64,000 nt of DNA from Bimastos eiseni (Eukaryota > Annelida > Clitellata > Crassiclitellata > Lumbricidae), in NCBI GenBank assembly GCA_959347315.1, contig OY365817.1, forward strand, positions 28,987,364 through 29,051,363. Direction: 5' to 3'. A program made the position numbers and the translations under genes. This document shows positions 43,421 to 54,893 of this stretch, piece after piece. Numbering within the stretch: the stretch's first letter is position 1; every line of letters starts with the position of its first letter. The notes below the pieces were generated by a model, which was given only the letters and a program-made list of their open reading frames with translations, made no database searches and was not told where the DNA came from.

Positions 43421-43683
43421 TGATCCGCCCCAAAGGTCTTGTACGCACTTAGGCCCAGCTCAGGGTCATCAGAGCTGCTTTCGACCGGAAGAGATGGAAC
43501 GGACGATTGGAGGAAAGCGCGGAGTCTTCGCTTCGTTGGCGCTCGGTTGTGTTTCATTGTCTGGTGGCGGAGGAGGTGGTGTCGGTGGTGGAACTGTTTT
43601 CCACACGAAGGATAGGCGCAGATGTGCAGTGACTTCGTGATGATGTACGGAGCGGAACCGCCAGATAGAGCTTTGTCGGAGTC
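43405..43683 (-). CDS. Zinc-finger gene, exon 2 (C2H2 finger)
   Basis: 93 codons from DSDKALSGGSAPY to QSSSW and TAA. The pyrimidine-rich acceptor ends at 43684. The C2H2 finger lies about 23-46 residues into the exon. Confidence 0.7.
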   Translation of the reverse strand, partial: DSDKALSGGSAPYIITKSLHICAYPSCGKQFHHRHHLLRHQTMKHNRAPTKRRLRAFLQSSVPSLPVESSSDDPELGLSAYKTFGADQSSSW

Positions 43684-45577
43684 CTGGAGAAAGAAACAGA
43701 CAGAGTTCGGAATGTGGAAGGGATTTGAAGCCGACGATAATTGGGTCATTGACCTAGATTCAGTCGGTGGCTCTGATTTGACATCCGGGACTTTTGCAGG
43801 ATAAATCAGCAGTCGTATTTGTTTTTGTTAACTAAATAAACCGACTTAATATATAGAGCTTGTGATACAAATTACACGACCTATATAGGTTACATGATCT
43901 AGATAAAAGTGACATGAATTAGAGACAATTGACATGCCCTAGATAAAGATACATGCCCCAGATATCTGAAATGACCTAGATAAAAGTGAAATACCTAGAT
44001 ACATCTGACATGACCTATATAATAGTGACATACCCTAGATACAATGGGCATGTGCTAGATCAGTGGTTCCCAACCTTTTTCGACTAAGGGCCACTTTTAT
44101 TTAGTACGAGGACATGATGGGCCACAGGGTTAAAATAATTATTTTATGCAATAAAGAATACTTATGTATTAGCAGCGGTTTATTGACATAGACTAACCTC
44201 GTGACTAGAGATGTACTAAAACATATATAATTGTTAAATTGAACTTCAATATAGTACATTTGAAGTCACTTAGAGACATCATCAAAATAATTATAACAAT
44301 TTATAGTAGAAAATAACTATTCTGTCAAATATTCATTTTTTTCAACGTATATTTTTAAAATCTTTTATAGGTCGAGGGCCACTTTTTGAGGCCTGGTGGG
44401 CCACTTTTGGCCCGCGGGCCACAGGTTGGGAATCGCTGTGCTAGATAGTAACCTGCCAATATCTAATTAGTATGCCCCAGATATAACTGAGCTGCCCATG
44501 ACACAAGTGACAATCACCCTAGAAAAAAGTGACATGCCTACCTATGACCGACATGCCACAGATACAAGCGGCCTGCCCAGTCAGGGCCTTCTCAGCGTTG
44601 CATTCTCATGCACTGCCATGCCGCAGCATCGTGCCTTCTCTATTGTGGGCCCTACCACTTGGAATGGGTGTCCTCTGGACCTCTGGCTTATATCTAGGAG
44701 CTCCTCATCTTCTTTCAACTCTTACATTAAATCTATCCTCTATGGCTGTGTTTGGACTGGGAGCGCCTCTGAGCAGATTTTTTAAAGAGGTACTATATCA
44801 AGTTTCACTGATTGGCTGGCTGACTGGCTGGCTGATTGAACATACCCCAGTGTCACATGACTTCACGTATCTCCTGTGCGGCTTTCGTAAGGGTTGATGA
44901 AATGCATGGGACTCATTGGAAGAAAAATTCGGCTGGAAACCAGATCCACCGCCCATAAATCGAGTCTCATCCAGAACATTGCCAGAGTTTTGAGAGAAAG
45001 ACACAAAAGCTCTCGACTCTATCGATGTGACTTCCGATTCCATGAAAACTGTTTCTATTTTGGGAGTAAGCTGGTTGCAACTTCCACTCTCTGGAATGGT
45101 TGAAGACTCCGCTGATTCGCTCTGGAACCCTGGCCATGGCTGTGGAAAGACTGGCACCCTGCTGGTCTCTTCTTTCACCAGATCACAAACGAAGATATTG
45201 GCAGATGTATCTTCAAGGGTTGGCTGGACTAGAGTCTTTCTTTGCCTCTGGTCTCCGACAGTTTTTTGGGACCACCTTCCTTGCTCAGACGTCTTTGGTT
45301 GTGCAATGTGTGAAGGAATTTCCGTCAATTCAGATTCCGCATTATGATCTTCAAGGCCGAGATCCTGGCCGGAACAACAGGCTTTCGATGGAGACAATTC
45401 CTTCAGAGGTAGGCTGTTGAATTTCTCATCGAAATGAATAATGAAGACGTTGCTGTCTATCGTTACTCCAATGAGTCCCTGCACCTGCAGACTGTTCTGA
45501 TAAGTGAGCGTATTTCGACAGAGTAGGGCGACAGTGTCGAGAATCAGACGCTGGAGGACCTCTTGCTCCGAACGCAT
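43405..45577 (-). CDS. C2H2 zinc-finger protein, two-exon model
   Basis: Exons 45577-44867 and 43683-43405 join in phase 0 to give 329 codons plus stop. The N-terminus (EVLQRLILDTVALLCRNTLT, then VQGLIGVTIDSNVFIIHFDE) is compact and looks conserved, but I cannot name the family. A long Ser/Thr/Pro/Glu-rich linker follows. Exon 2 has one canonical C2H2 finger, CAYPSCGKQF...LLRHQTMKH (C-x4-C-x12-H-x4-H), then a basic stretch (TKRRLR) and a Ser-rich tail. The acceptor (TTTCTTTCTCCAG) is strong; the donor TAC|GTGAAG is weak but is the only GT near the end of the conserved frame. A nuclear DNA-binding role is inferred from a single finger. More exons upstream are possible, since the frame is open for about 10 codons before ATG 45577. 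Confidence 0.6.
43875..44585 (+). repeat. ~20-23-bp minisatellite split by a MITE
   Basis: Degenerate units like TGACATGCCCTAGATAAAAG run from about 43875 to 44060 and resume from 44439 to about 44585. The gap is the hAT MITE, whose target duplication is part of a unit. Confidence 0.8.
44061..44438 (+). mobile_element. Complete hAT-type MITE, 378 bp, with 8-bp target duplication
   Basis: Starts CAGTGGTTCCCAACC and ends GGTTGGGAATCGCTG, imperfect terminal inverted repeats of the Charlie-like hAT kind. TGCTAGAT at 44053-44060 is repeated exactly at 44439-44446, the 8-bp duplication hAT transposases make. The inner ends are also inverted (GGGCCACTTTTATT against GAGGGCCACTTTTTG, and GGGCCACAGG). 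No ORF, so it depends on a transposase elsewhere. Confidence 0.92.
44586..44815 (+). mobile_element. LINE 3' end, + strand
   Basis: The + frame reads PQHRAFSIVGPTTWNGCPLD, then SSSSFNSYIKSILYG, the F(S/A)xxGPxxWNxLP ... FxxxLKxxLF end of CR1/L2-like LINE ORF2. Next come TGGACTGGGAGCGCCTCTGA, TTTTTTAAAGAGGTACTATA and a (TGGC/TGAT)n tail. Inside the intron of the zinc-finger gene. Confidence 0.75.
44867..45577 (-). CDS. Zinc-finger gene, exon 1 (conserved-looking N-terminal domain)
   Basis: 237 codons. The first ~55 residues alternate hydrophobic and polar positions as a folded domain would; the rest is disordered in composition. Beyond the proposed donor the frame runs into simple CAGC-type repeats (SQPVSQPISET), which argues that the exon ends at 44867. 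Confidence 0.6.
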
Positions 45578-45639
45578 GATGCTTATGAGTTCACAGAAAC
45601 TGGCTTCGTTGAGTGAATATTACTTTTGAAAGTCACTTG

Positions 45640-46210
45640 ATAACAGGGCGCATCCTATGTACAAATGGACAAAATGGTAAATAGAACAAACTTGTTCAAA
45701 AACTTTTGGAAATTAACGACAGCTTGATTTAAGCTAGAGGCAAGAGTAAAAAACGAACTCTGGGTAATTGCCTAGTTTCAATTGCCTAGCATCAAAAATT
45801 ATTTTAACACATTGTGTCGCTAACATTCCCTTGATCCTTTCATTACTTTCAGCTTGCACTTAGATATGATTCTAGCGTCACAAATTATTTGGCTGCCTAC
45901 GCTAACATCCCTATGATCAATAATGTGTGACGCTAAACTAGACAATAACCGAACTCTGGGCTTTTAAAACAAGGGTTTAGAAAGACCGCTTATTATATCG
46001 CACCATTAAGCAATATAAATCAGCGACAAGTTAAAGTCAAAATAGTTTTAACCCTGGATGTCCAGGCACCAGAATATGCCCGTCTACGTAATTTTTAAAT
46101 TAAATTCATATTCCTAATGTCAAATGAATGACTTTAAACAAACAAACATTAAATGTGTTATTACATTCCAAGAAATTTATTTGGTAGCGTTGACGCACGA
46201 GTTTATGGGA
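45640..46210. other. No gene recognised; weak repeat pair
   Basis: CGAACTCTGGG occurs at about 45753 and 45950. Between them GTCGCTAACATTCCCTTGATC and ACGCTAACATCCCTATGATC are similar, suggesting a degenerate transposon or duplication. Confidence 0.4.
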
Positions 46211-46215
46211 AAAGC

Positions 46216-46273
46216 GGGTTACAAAGACTACGCTTATCACATGATATGTGAATATACGTAGTCTTTGTAACCC
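46216..46273. repeat. Stem-loop with 17-bp perfect arms
   Basis: GGGTTACAAAGACTACG at 46216-46232 pairs exactly with CGTAGTCTTTGTAACCC at 46257-46273. The 24-base loop contains a second short stem (CACAT...ATGTG). No ORF nearby. Confidence 0.85.
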
Positions 46274-46279
46274 ATGTCT

Positions 46280-46990
46280 GTATATTAACTAAATGTATAT
46301 TAATATTCAAGGACCAATATATTGCATCATTTTGTATACACAATTACAACAATTAGGGACGCTCTCAGTGTGAAGATTCAAATAGCAAGGCCCCTCGACT
46401 TGACCTCCCAGAATCTTTACCTGACACCAGAACGAACGGAACAGCTTGACTTTTGTGGACTTGGGTTGACACTAACTCTGGCGTTTAAGCGTGGTTTTTG
46501 ACTTTTTGTGGAGACTGTCCAAGCTGTCGAATAATGTCATTAAATTGCATTGCTTTACAATATAGCAAGTGGTCTTAAGACAGCGAAATGAGGCACTTGT
46601 ACCACTGGCTACTATAAATGGGCCTATAACGAGTTGAGGGAGGGCTGGTTCTAAAGCGATAGTCCGATGAAGGATGTTTATAAGAATGTCTCACTGGATT
46701 CCAAATACTATTCATCACATTCGGCGCGTGAAAATAATTTCTAACAGGTCAACATATCCTGGGGATGACACGATCCACTGCCTGTAATTACATTAACTTC
46801 ATAAATTATCCTTACTTCGCTGTTATATGCCCTCGGCTTTGGCCTCCTCGGATTTTGACCTGTCACCAGAATGTCGAAGCATATTTCGGACTTTATCTTA
46901 TATAGCACCGGTTTCAGCTGCATATGTATCTTTGACTTATCATTGATTTCGTGCTGAGAAATAAATAAAATTCACATTAATTACATTTAT
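46280..46990. other. No gene recognised
   Basis: Ordinary AT-rich sequence. The 60-codon minus-strand frame at 46741-46923 has no domain. Confidence 0.4.
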
Positions 46991-46997
46991 TTGGGAC

Positions 46998-47070
46998 TTG
47001 CACCTAATGGTGCCAGTCCTAAGTATAAAGAAAAGAGGAAGGCGACGTCCAACACTGATAACTGCTGTCA
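46998..47070 (+). repeat. Interspersed repeat R1, copy 20 (partial)
   Basis: CTTGCACCTAATGGTGCCAG then TCCTAAGTATAAAGAAAAGA. Confidence 0.55.
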
Positions 47071-48380
47071 CTGATAATTATTAATTACGGCCTCTTCAGA
47101 GGTAGTTGATTAAGGACTAACATTCGCGGAACTTCATCGTTCTATTATAAGATGCCGTTAGCTTTTCAACGTCACCGGTGTACGGGATTTGCATTCATAG
47201 TCTATGGCTTAGCAAGTATGGCGGATCGAAGAATATCTGCTAATGAAAACCTGACAGTTTCTAAAGGTGTACCTATCCTATAGAGGGATAACCTGTCTAA
47301 TTAGCCATTTCTTTCACTCATGAGAAAACTTCGAGCGATCGGTGAAGGGATTTTATACGAAAACAGCTGTTTCATTGATCCGAGATCGGTTTTTAAGGTT
47401 TGTTTTTGCCATTAATCGTCATCATAGCATTTATGTCATCATGGCTGTTCTCGTCATCTAAATAACAGGGAGTGGTGTTGTTGCGGATTTTGACCTCGGC
47501 TTCTTCATTCAACTTCGTTTTGCCAATATACTTGCAGTGACTCGAGTTACAGGCAAGTTCTCATAACACAGGTTATTGTCTGTGGACGATATAATTCATG
47601 TTGTTCTTATTGTTATTATTTTTTACCGTAGGTATCTAGGCGTAAGGTCACAATAACAGGCAATTTTAACTCTGGAGCGACCATCCTTCTCAAGCTTTGA
47701 AAGAACACGTGTCCTGTGCAAGGGTATCAGAGTGACCACATTTTATTACTTCCAGTAATTTGGTAGACATTAAACTTTTCTTACACAATGGATGCACTGA
47801 GTGTCAATTTACTACTGAGTATGCCAAGTGAATATCACTGGGCAACGTAATACTTTTAGGGGTCTACATTTCTCTCACTTTCTTGCAATGTTTTCGTCCC
47901 GACGATTGACTGCATATCCCAGGAGGGAAATCTGTGATGTGACGTAGACCTACTTTGTCGTTTTATAATACCAACAAAATAATGATTATTATTAATAGGC
48001 TTACCAATGAAACAATAATGATAATTATAATTCTGTCATTTCGTATTCATTCGTGTGTATTTAAAAAGCCGTTAAGTTGAGTGTGATCATTCAGTTTATG
48101 GTATACCTGCCCAATATGAGGATCAGAATTCCGATTTTTATCTCCCAAGCAGACTTTATTAATACTCGAAGCCATTATGTGTCCGAGTATTGCTATACTC
48201 GACCGAGTAGAGTATCCGGGCAGAGTTTCAGTTCATCCCTATGGGACACCACTGTACTTTTAATCTAAGTCGAATTCTATTGAGAACTTAAACTATTTGA
48301 GGTAAAATTAAGCATTTCATATGTAGCTGTTTTAAAATTAGAAACTCTAGCTTCACGGCAAGTTAAAGATTGAGTTAACC
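47071..48380. other. No gene recognised
   Basis: No domain-bearing ORF, no R1 copy and no long simple repeat. Confidence 0.4.
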
Positions 48381-48384
48381 TTTG

Positions 48385-48530
48385 GGAGATTGACAGGAAT
48401 CGATCCTGCATACTTGCTGATCTTCTCCTCTTTACACCAGTGTCTTGCCATTATTTGCGCTCCTGAGTGGTTTTCTTGAACGGGTGCTATATCAATGCTC
48501 AAGAATGAATATATGAATTATTCTAAACCT
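48385..48530 (+). mobile_element. LINE/SINE 3' tail
   Basis: GCTCCTGAGTGGTTTTCTTG, AACGGGTGCTATATCAATGC, then GAATGAATATATGAATT. Confidence 0.5.
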
Positions 48531-48879
48531 GTAATTTGTCTGGTAATGACCTTTCTCGTTGTCGCCCTGGATGGTGAAAGCGTCTTGTGTTGTCGTTATC
48601 GTTTCTATTAATATAATTGTCATCATTGAGCTTTTATTTGGAGCCGCTATAAAGTTTCAATCATCGGATGAGTTGAACAACCGTGTGACTGAGAATACTG
48701 ATGTTTGCTTTTATCTCCCATTTTTCAATGATTCCAGACTCAAGAATCCTTAATGTTGACAGTATGCATGAGTATGAGTATGCATATGGGTATGCGTATG
48801 AGTATGCATGAGTATTGTTGAGGGTCTGCACCAAGCCATTTGTTGAGAAATGAGAATGGTTTAGGTAGATCCAGAAGAT

Positions 48880-49015
48880 CCTTGAGGGGTGTCACCTGAA
48901 TGTCGTGTTACCCATTCAGGTGGATAATGATGGGGAAAGATCTCACCCGATCAGTTTGCCTTTGAGGGTGCTATATAAATGATCAGGTGCATGCAATGCA
49001 ATACAATACAACGGT
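48880..49015 (+). mobile_element. LINE/SINE 3' tail
   Basis: GATCAGTTTGCCTTTGAGGG, TGCTATATAAATGATCAGGT, then GCAATGCAATACAATACAA. Confidence 0.5.
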
Positions 49016-49482
49016 AAATTGATATTGCTTACGATACAAGTTGTCTATTGTCACAATTTTTTTTTCATTTTTTTTATCTTGTCTTACATCTATTGTTATT
49101 TTTCTTTTGTTTTGTTTGTATTGTCTTATTTTATTCTGCTGCTGTTACTTTATTAAATATTTGAACCTTATCAACATAAATAATACTATCTAAAATTAGG
49201 AAATACAAAACTCTGCCTTTTTCTTCACGTGCTTTGAAAGCAATTTCATAATTGTGCAATTGTGGGGTGCATGACACATTCTGTGGATTGATTGTTAATT
49301 ATTCATATTTATGTAAATGTGTCTATAAGGATGACATTGTAGCCCTAAGAGTTACGATGCATTGAGAGCCATATCTATCCTACCCCACAGACTTGTCTGT
49401 GAGAAACCAGGATTAATAGTGTGATTTAGATACATTGTTGAGATAACAAAGCCAAAGCAAACACAAGCATAGAGCTAAGCAT

Positions 49483-49483
<1 letters not shown>

Positions 49484-49562
<79 letters not shown>
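49484..49562. repeat. (AC)n microsatellite
   Basis: About 39 uninterrupted AC units. Confidence 0.95.
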
Positions 49563-49570
<8 letters not shown>

Positions 49571-49987
49571 GCTTGCATGCAAATAGACAGACATACCTAG
49601 AGATCCAAGTGAGATACGTATAGATCTAGCCGTGATACCTAGATACTTAGTTGAGATACCATTATATCTAGATTCATAACATTGGTTTTTCACATAATTA
49701 TATCCTATAATGGTTAAGTGTGGCTTATAATTAATTCACTATTCCTGCCAGTTGCTTTGTGGCATTTTGTGTTGGCGGAACTAGTATCTGGGGCAAAGTG
49801 TGACACCCATTACGATGACGTATCAAATGGCGGCTTGATTAATAGTGATGCACTGAGATTGTGTATCTATTTAAGTAGGCCAATGTTTGCAACTGGGTCA
49901 ATCTTGTTAACTGGGTCAATCTCTGCAATTAATTTATTCATTCATTCATATAATCGTTCATTCTTTAAGTAATTCAATCTTTAATAG

Positions 49988-50135
49988 AATAATGGAAAGG
50001 AAAAAACAAAGGGAAGACCAAGAACAATGTTTTTAGACTGGATGATGGAGAAAGGCGGATACGGAAAAATGAAAGAAGAGGCTGAATGCAAAGAGGAGTG
50101 GCATCATTGGACATATGAACCTGTCTGAAGGCAAA
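49988..50135 (+). mobile_element. LINE ORF2 extreme 3' end
   Basis: The + frame reads KGRPRTMFLDWMMEKGGYGK, MKEEAECKEEWHHWTYEPV-stop. GRPRTxxLDW followed by WxxWTYEP is the C-terminal signature of many invertebrate LINE polyproteins. A separate LINE family from the WNxLP type. Confidence 0.65.
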
Positions 50136-50597
50136 GAACCAAAGAAGAAAAATGGAATACTTCATTCACTTGTCAAATCTTGCATTAATTTGTCAGTCTT
50201 TAATTGTTAAATTATTATTTACTTCATTCTTACATTCCTTCAATCATCCATGATTTATTCAATCATATTATATAAAACTCTCAATTGAGATCTAAAGTCG
50301 TTTCCTCACTACGTGTAAACTGCTCATCAGTCATCATTACACTTTGTTACACTTTACAGTTGTAACCGTCCACTGTAAATTTCTTGATTGTTTCTCTTCT
50401 GAATTTATTTGTTAAAGTGTTCTTATTGTTTGTGTTCTCTAACAGACCCACTTGTTCTCCCGCGTTCTTTGTTCTTCCTGCTGCTGAGAACTGCCGTTCT
50501 CCATCGGAATTACTTGTTCTATGTGAATAGCAGGTAATTTACTTACATCTGTCGCTTGTAAACAAAGTTACGACGCCAGATGCCGCCTCGCTAACCT

Positions 50598-50611
50598 GTT
50601 ACCATGGCAAC
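50598..50611 (+). promoter_or_regulatory. Perfect X-box (RFX) motif
   Basis: GTTACCATGGCAAC is a textbook palindromic RFX site. No gene is called within 2 kb. Confidence 0.35.
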
Positions 50612-50682
50612 CGATTATTAATGTTTGCATGGTGAGTGGTGGCAGGCAGGGCTCAGGCAGGCATTAGTGCTTCTCCTGTCTC

Positions 50683-50709
50683 TCTCTATCTCTCTCTCTC
50701 TCTCCCTCT

Positions 50710-50776
<67 letters not shown>

Positions 50777-51150
50777 CTCTCTTTCCCTTACTGTCTCTGT
50801 GTATCTCTCACCCATCTTATTCTCTCTCTATGTACTTGGTCTCTTTGCTGTCTCTTTTTCTCTATGTCTCACTCAGTCTCTTTCTATGTCTGTCTGTCTC
50901 TCTGTCTGTTGTCTCTGTCTGTGTGTCTCTCCCTTTGTAAGCATTGATTCTCTCTCTCTCTGCTTCTCTCTCTGTCTCTCTCTGTGTTTATCTCTGTATG
51001 TCTGTCCATGTATGTCTCACTCTGTCTCTCTTGCTCTCAGTCTGTCTGTCTGTGTGTGTCTATGTGTGTCTATCCCTTTCTCTGTCTGCTTCACTGTCTC
51101 TCTCTCTCTCTTTGTCTGTCTGTCTGTCTGTCTGTTGGCTCTTCATATCA
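50683..51150 (+). repeat. (CT)n and degenerate (CTCTGT)n low-complexity DNA
   Basis: An uninterrupted (CT)n run at about 50708-50772, then CTGTCTCT and GTCTGTCTG units. Confidence 0.95.
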
Positions 51151-51229
51151 GGAGCAGATGTCTTCTGAAATGTTTACACTGAACATGCATAGCTAATGCT
51201 TTCCAGTCAATTCCCGATTCTCAACAATT

Positions 51230-51575
51230 CCTTCTCCTCTCTCTCCTCCTCCTTCTCATCTTCCTTCTCCTCTTTGTCATCAGAACTAATCTTTCTCCTT
51301 TTCCTCCTCTTCTTCCTCCTCCTCCTCCTGTGCCACCCTCTTTCTTATATATCTCCCTCCTCCTGTTCTTCCTCCTATTCTTCCTCCTCTTTCTTTCACT
51401 ATTCCTCCTCCTGTTGATCCTCCTCTTCCTCATCTTCTTCCTCCTCCTCTTGCTCAGAACTACTGATATACTGTTTACCCTCCACCTCCTCTTGTATCGC
51501 TCTCTCCTATTCCTCCTTTTCCTCCTCCTATTCCTCCTCCTATTCCTCCTCCTCTTCCTTCCACTCTTCTTCCTC
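51230..51575 (+). repeat. (CTC/CTT)n low-complexity DNA
   Basis: CCTCCTCTTCCTCCT mixed units on the + strand. Confidence 0.9.
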
Positions 51576-51689
51576 ATAGCTCTCTCAGAACAGAGTGGTC
51601 GCTGTCTAAGTATGTACCTCCTCCGTCTCCATGGCTACTCTTACTAAGCTTTTTTCTACAGACTATTTGATTGAAGAAGAAGAAGTCTC

Positions 51690-51970
51690 GTCCCTTAAGC
51701 AATCCCTTAGGCAGCCTTCGCTATAAAGCGTTTGAGGCTTCGTTTTCTTAGCCTCGGCATACGTGGGTGGGGGTGGCCAATCAAATCCCTCACCGTCTCA
51801 TCTTCCCACCGACAGTGTGTGGTCAGTCTACTTATTATTGTGGCTTTGGATAGGGATATTGAGTAGAAATACACGACCATATCCTGCCCTGGTTGGGACT
51901 TTGAACATGCCGCAATCTCTCGGTGGTTGACTGTGCAGCGTGCTAATCACTACTCTATTAAGGAGATCCA
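51690..51970 (-). mobile_element. tRNA-derived SINE (R2 family), probably near full length
   Basis: On the minus strand the head has TAGTGATTAGCACGCTGC (A-box-like) and TGTTCAAAGTCCC (B-box-like). A body follows with GTCGGTGGGAAGATGAGACG, shared with 29895-29960, and a tail GTATGCCGAGGCTAAGAAAA, shared with 55500-55560. Confidence 0.6.
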
Positions 51971-52700
51971 AATATTTGTATGAATTAATGATTTTATTCA
52001 ATTTGGAATGAATTACTGAATAAATAGATGAATTATTTGAATGATGTTATTTATTTATGGATTAAGTATGTGTGGGTTCACTTGTGTGTGTGTGTGTGTA
52101 TGTGTCTGTATGTATGTGAGTATGTTTGCATGTGTATTTGTGTGTGTGTGTGTGTTTGTACACGTTCTTGAAAACTCTTCATAAACTGGTGTATAAGTAC
52201 CTATTGGAGTGTCCGTGTTAATTACTTCTGCGAATGTAAATAAAATGTGAAGATTTGTGAGACGTCGACTTCTTCAATTCGTTGCGAAGCCTTTACCGCG
52301 CAAACAATACTGCAACGCCTTTCGAGAGTTGAGCGTATAGGAGGTGCAGGAGCTGGTGGCTGCTCCCCTAACTGTGTTGCATTCTGTCAGGGTGATTTAT
52401 TTGCAATGGGGTAAACGCCATATTATTGTAGTAATAATCGACCCTGCAATGTGGCTTGGTGCTTACGATGTTCTGTAAAGCAATTTTATGATTACAATTT
52501 TCATTTACAACTAAAACGACTTAATAGTGTTTAATAAATGACCTCATCCTCTCATTCAACCATTATTGTTTTTTTTAAAATTATATCTCGTTTTAAGAAA
52601 TTGTGTCACAGTCAGGATGATGAATCTTGATGTTGCACGCGTTTGATAAATATATATATAGCTTCGTGAGATTTTGTTTTATGGGTGTCTATTATCGTCT

Positions 52701-52795
52701 GTTGTTGTTGTTGTTATTATCGTTGTTGTTATTATCGTTGTTGTTGTTATCGTTGTTGTTATTATCGTTGTTGTTGTTATCGTTGTTGTTTTTTT
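52701..52795 (+). repeat. 12-15-bp minisatellite (GTTGTTATTATC)n
   Basis: GTTGTTGTTATTATC and GTTGTTGTTGTTATC alternate for about 95 bases. Confidence 0.9.
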
Positions 52796-53473
52796 ATGAA
52801 TGCAATATTGATTTATATTACCTTACAAATCTTATTCCGATTGTTGGTTGTTTGTGAGGTGCCTTTGTGAGTGGTATGACCGCTAAATGGAGACACTGAA
52901 ATTTCTCATTATTATTATTATTGTTAAAGTGATATCTCAGCATAACTTTGTGGCGTTATTAATTATTATTCTTTTTATTATTATTGTAGTTTTGTAATTG
53001 ATATTAATATTATTTTTAGTAGTGGTAATATTATCGTTACAAGCATGTTTAACCTGGGGAAAGTAACAAAAATGCAAATCGAAGTAAATGCTTATATTGT
53101 TATGTATTTATCTATATATATGGATTTGGTGTGATTTAATGTAATGTAATGTATTGTAATGTAATGTTTGACGCATTGACCTTGTATAGCAGAACAGAAG
53201 ATGATTAAGTTTTATTGGTTGGTCTAAATTGTCTGTTAGATGTTTCAATGACCGACTTTTGTTATAGTTCTCACCAATAATACAACAGTTTCTATAAGAC
53301 GGAAATGGTCACGTGGCAGGAGGGTAAAGGTCGCGAACATCGCGCGGACCTTGGCCAGTGTAGTTGACTGTTTAATGTCTGCGTAATCCGCTCTTCAACC
53401 CCTTTAACAACACTGGAATGCACTGTGCAGATTGCGATTGACCTTCTTTACATGATGTTCTGGCGAGGTGAGA

Positions 53474-53575
53474 GTTTTAGTTAGACGACAACGTGTGATA
53501 GCAAAGATCGTTGGCCCTCCTCTTTTATCCAGGCTTGGGACTGGCACTGCCAGAGTGCAAACAGTGGCGGAGTTA
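53474..53575 (-). repeat. Interspersed repeat R1, copy 21
   Basis: GTTAGACGACAACGTGTGAT, AGCAAAGATCGTTGGCCCTC, CCAGGCTTGGGACTGGCACT, GCCAGAGTGCAAACAGTGG. Well preserved. Confidence 0.8.
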
Positions 53576-53750
53576 ACGTGATAGGACCATGCAGTGGTTA
53601 TCTTCATACACTGTTCTCGTCTCAATGCAATTGTTTACAGTAGAAGCCCCTTCTGGAATAATTTTTTTAGATGATGCTGTGATCAGAAGGTGTGTAGACT
53701 TGTTTACTGTGTATTTGAGTAATGATGTTCATCCACGGGTGTTGTAACTG

Positions 53751-53812
53751 AGATGTTTATTGTCGCCCTCCTCTTTTTTCCAGGCTTCAGACTGGCATCA
53801 TCTGGGTGTGGC
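53751..53812 (-). repeat. Interspersed repeat R1, copy 22 (partial)
   Basis: TTTATTGTCGCCCTCCTC then CCAGGCTTCAGACTGGCATC. Same orientation as copy 21. Confidence 0.6.
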
Positions 53813-53939
53813 AAAGTTGAATAGATGGTGGGTGATTTTGGTGGTTTTCAGCTATAGTGTTTGCTCATTGGGGTGAAATTTCAACAAACCCATTTGCTTT
53901 TGGGGACAACTGGAAATCAAGTTCGGAACATTAATGAGG

Positions 53940-54190
53940 CACATGGTGATCTCTCCACTTTGGGAAAGAATGAAGAAATTAATGAATTATGAAGGATGAA
54001 TGGAAGGAAGGAACAATGAAGTAAATATAGGAATGAACAACGAACTGATATAATGGATGAAAAATGGACGAATGAATGAATAAATTGAGAGATGAAATAC
54101 ATCTGGAAGACAGGAGCACTTAACGAATTGGCGAATTGAGGAATAAGATTTAATGACCGAATAAACATATAGATTATGGACAAACAAAGC
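53940..54190 (+). repeat. Degenerate (GAAT)n-rich DNA
   Basis: GAATGAATGGAAGG, GAACAATGAAG, CGAATGAATGAATAAA and similar. Confidence 0.6.
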
Positions 54191-54284
54191 ATGAAACTTG
54201 ACTAATTAATCTATCAGTTCAGGCACTCATCACTATTCTCAACACATCCTGGCCCAGAAACTTTGACCTTCCTCCTACAACTCC

Positions 54285-54893
54285 TCCTTCTGCTCCTCTT
54301 CTTCCTCCTCCTCCTCTTCCTCCTCCTCCCCTTCTTCCTCCTCCTCTTCTTCCTCCTCCTCTTCTGAACTGACTCTTCTTCCTCCTCCTCCTCTTCTGAA
54401 CTGACTCTTCTTCCTCCTCCTCCTCTTCTGAACTGACTCCTCTTCTTCTTCCTCCTCCTCTTCTGAACTGACTCCTCCTCTTCTTCCTCCTCCTCTTCTT
54501 CCTCCTCCTCTTCTGAACTGACTCCTCCTCTTCTTCTTCCTCCTCTTCTTCCTCCTCCTCTTCTTCCTCCTCCTCCTCTTCTTCCTCCTCCTCTTCTTCC
54601 TCCTCCTCCTCTTCTGAACTGACTCCTCCTCTTCTTCCTCCTCCTCTTCTTCCTCCTCCTCTTCTTCCTCCTCCTCTTCTGAACTGACTCCTCTTCTTCC
54701 TCCTCCTCTTCTTCCTCCTCCTCTTCTGAACTGACTCCTCCTCTTCTTCCTCCTCCTCTTCTTCCTCCTCCTCTTCTTCCTCCTCCTCCTCCTCCTCTTC
54801 TGAACTGACTCCTCCTCTTCTTCCTCCTCCTCTTCTTCCTCCTCCTCTTCTTCTTCCTCCTCCTCTTCTTCCTCCTCCTCCTACTCCTCCTCC
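54285..54893 (+). repeat. Compound (CTC/TTC)n array with an inserted CTGAACTGACT spacer
   Basis: About 600 bases of CTTCTTCCTCCTCCT interrupted eight to ten times by the same CTGAACTGACTC block. The 232-codon Arg/Glu/Gly minus frame is a shadow. Confidence 0.95.
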
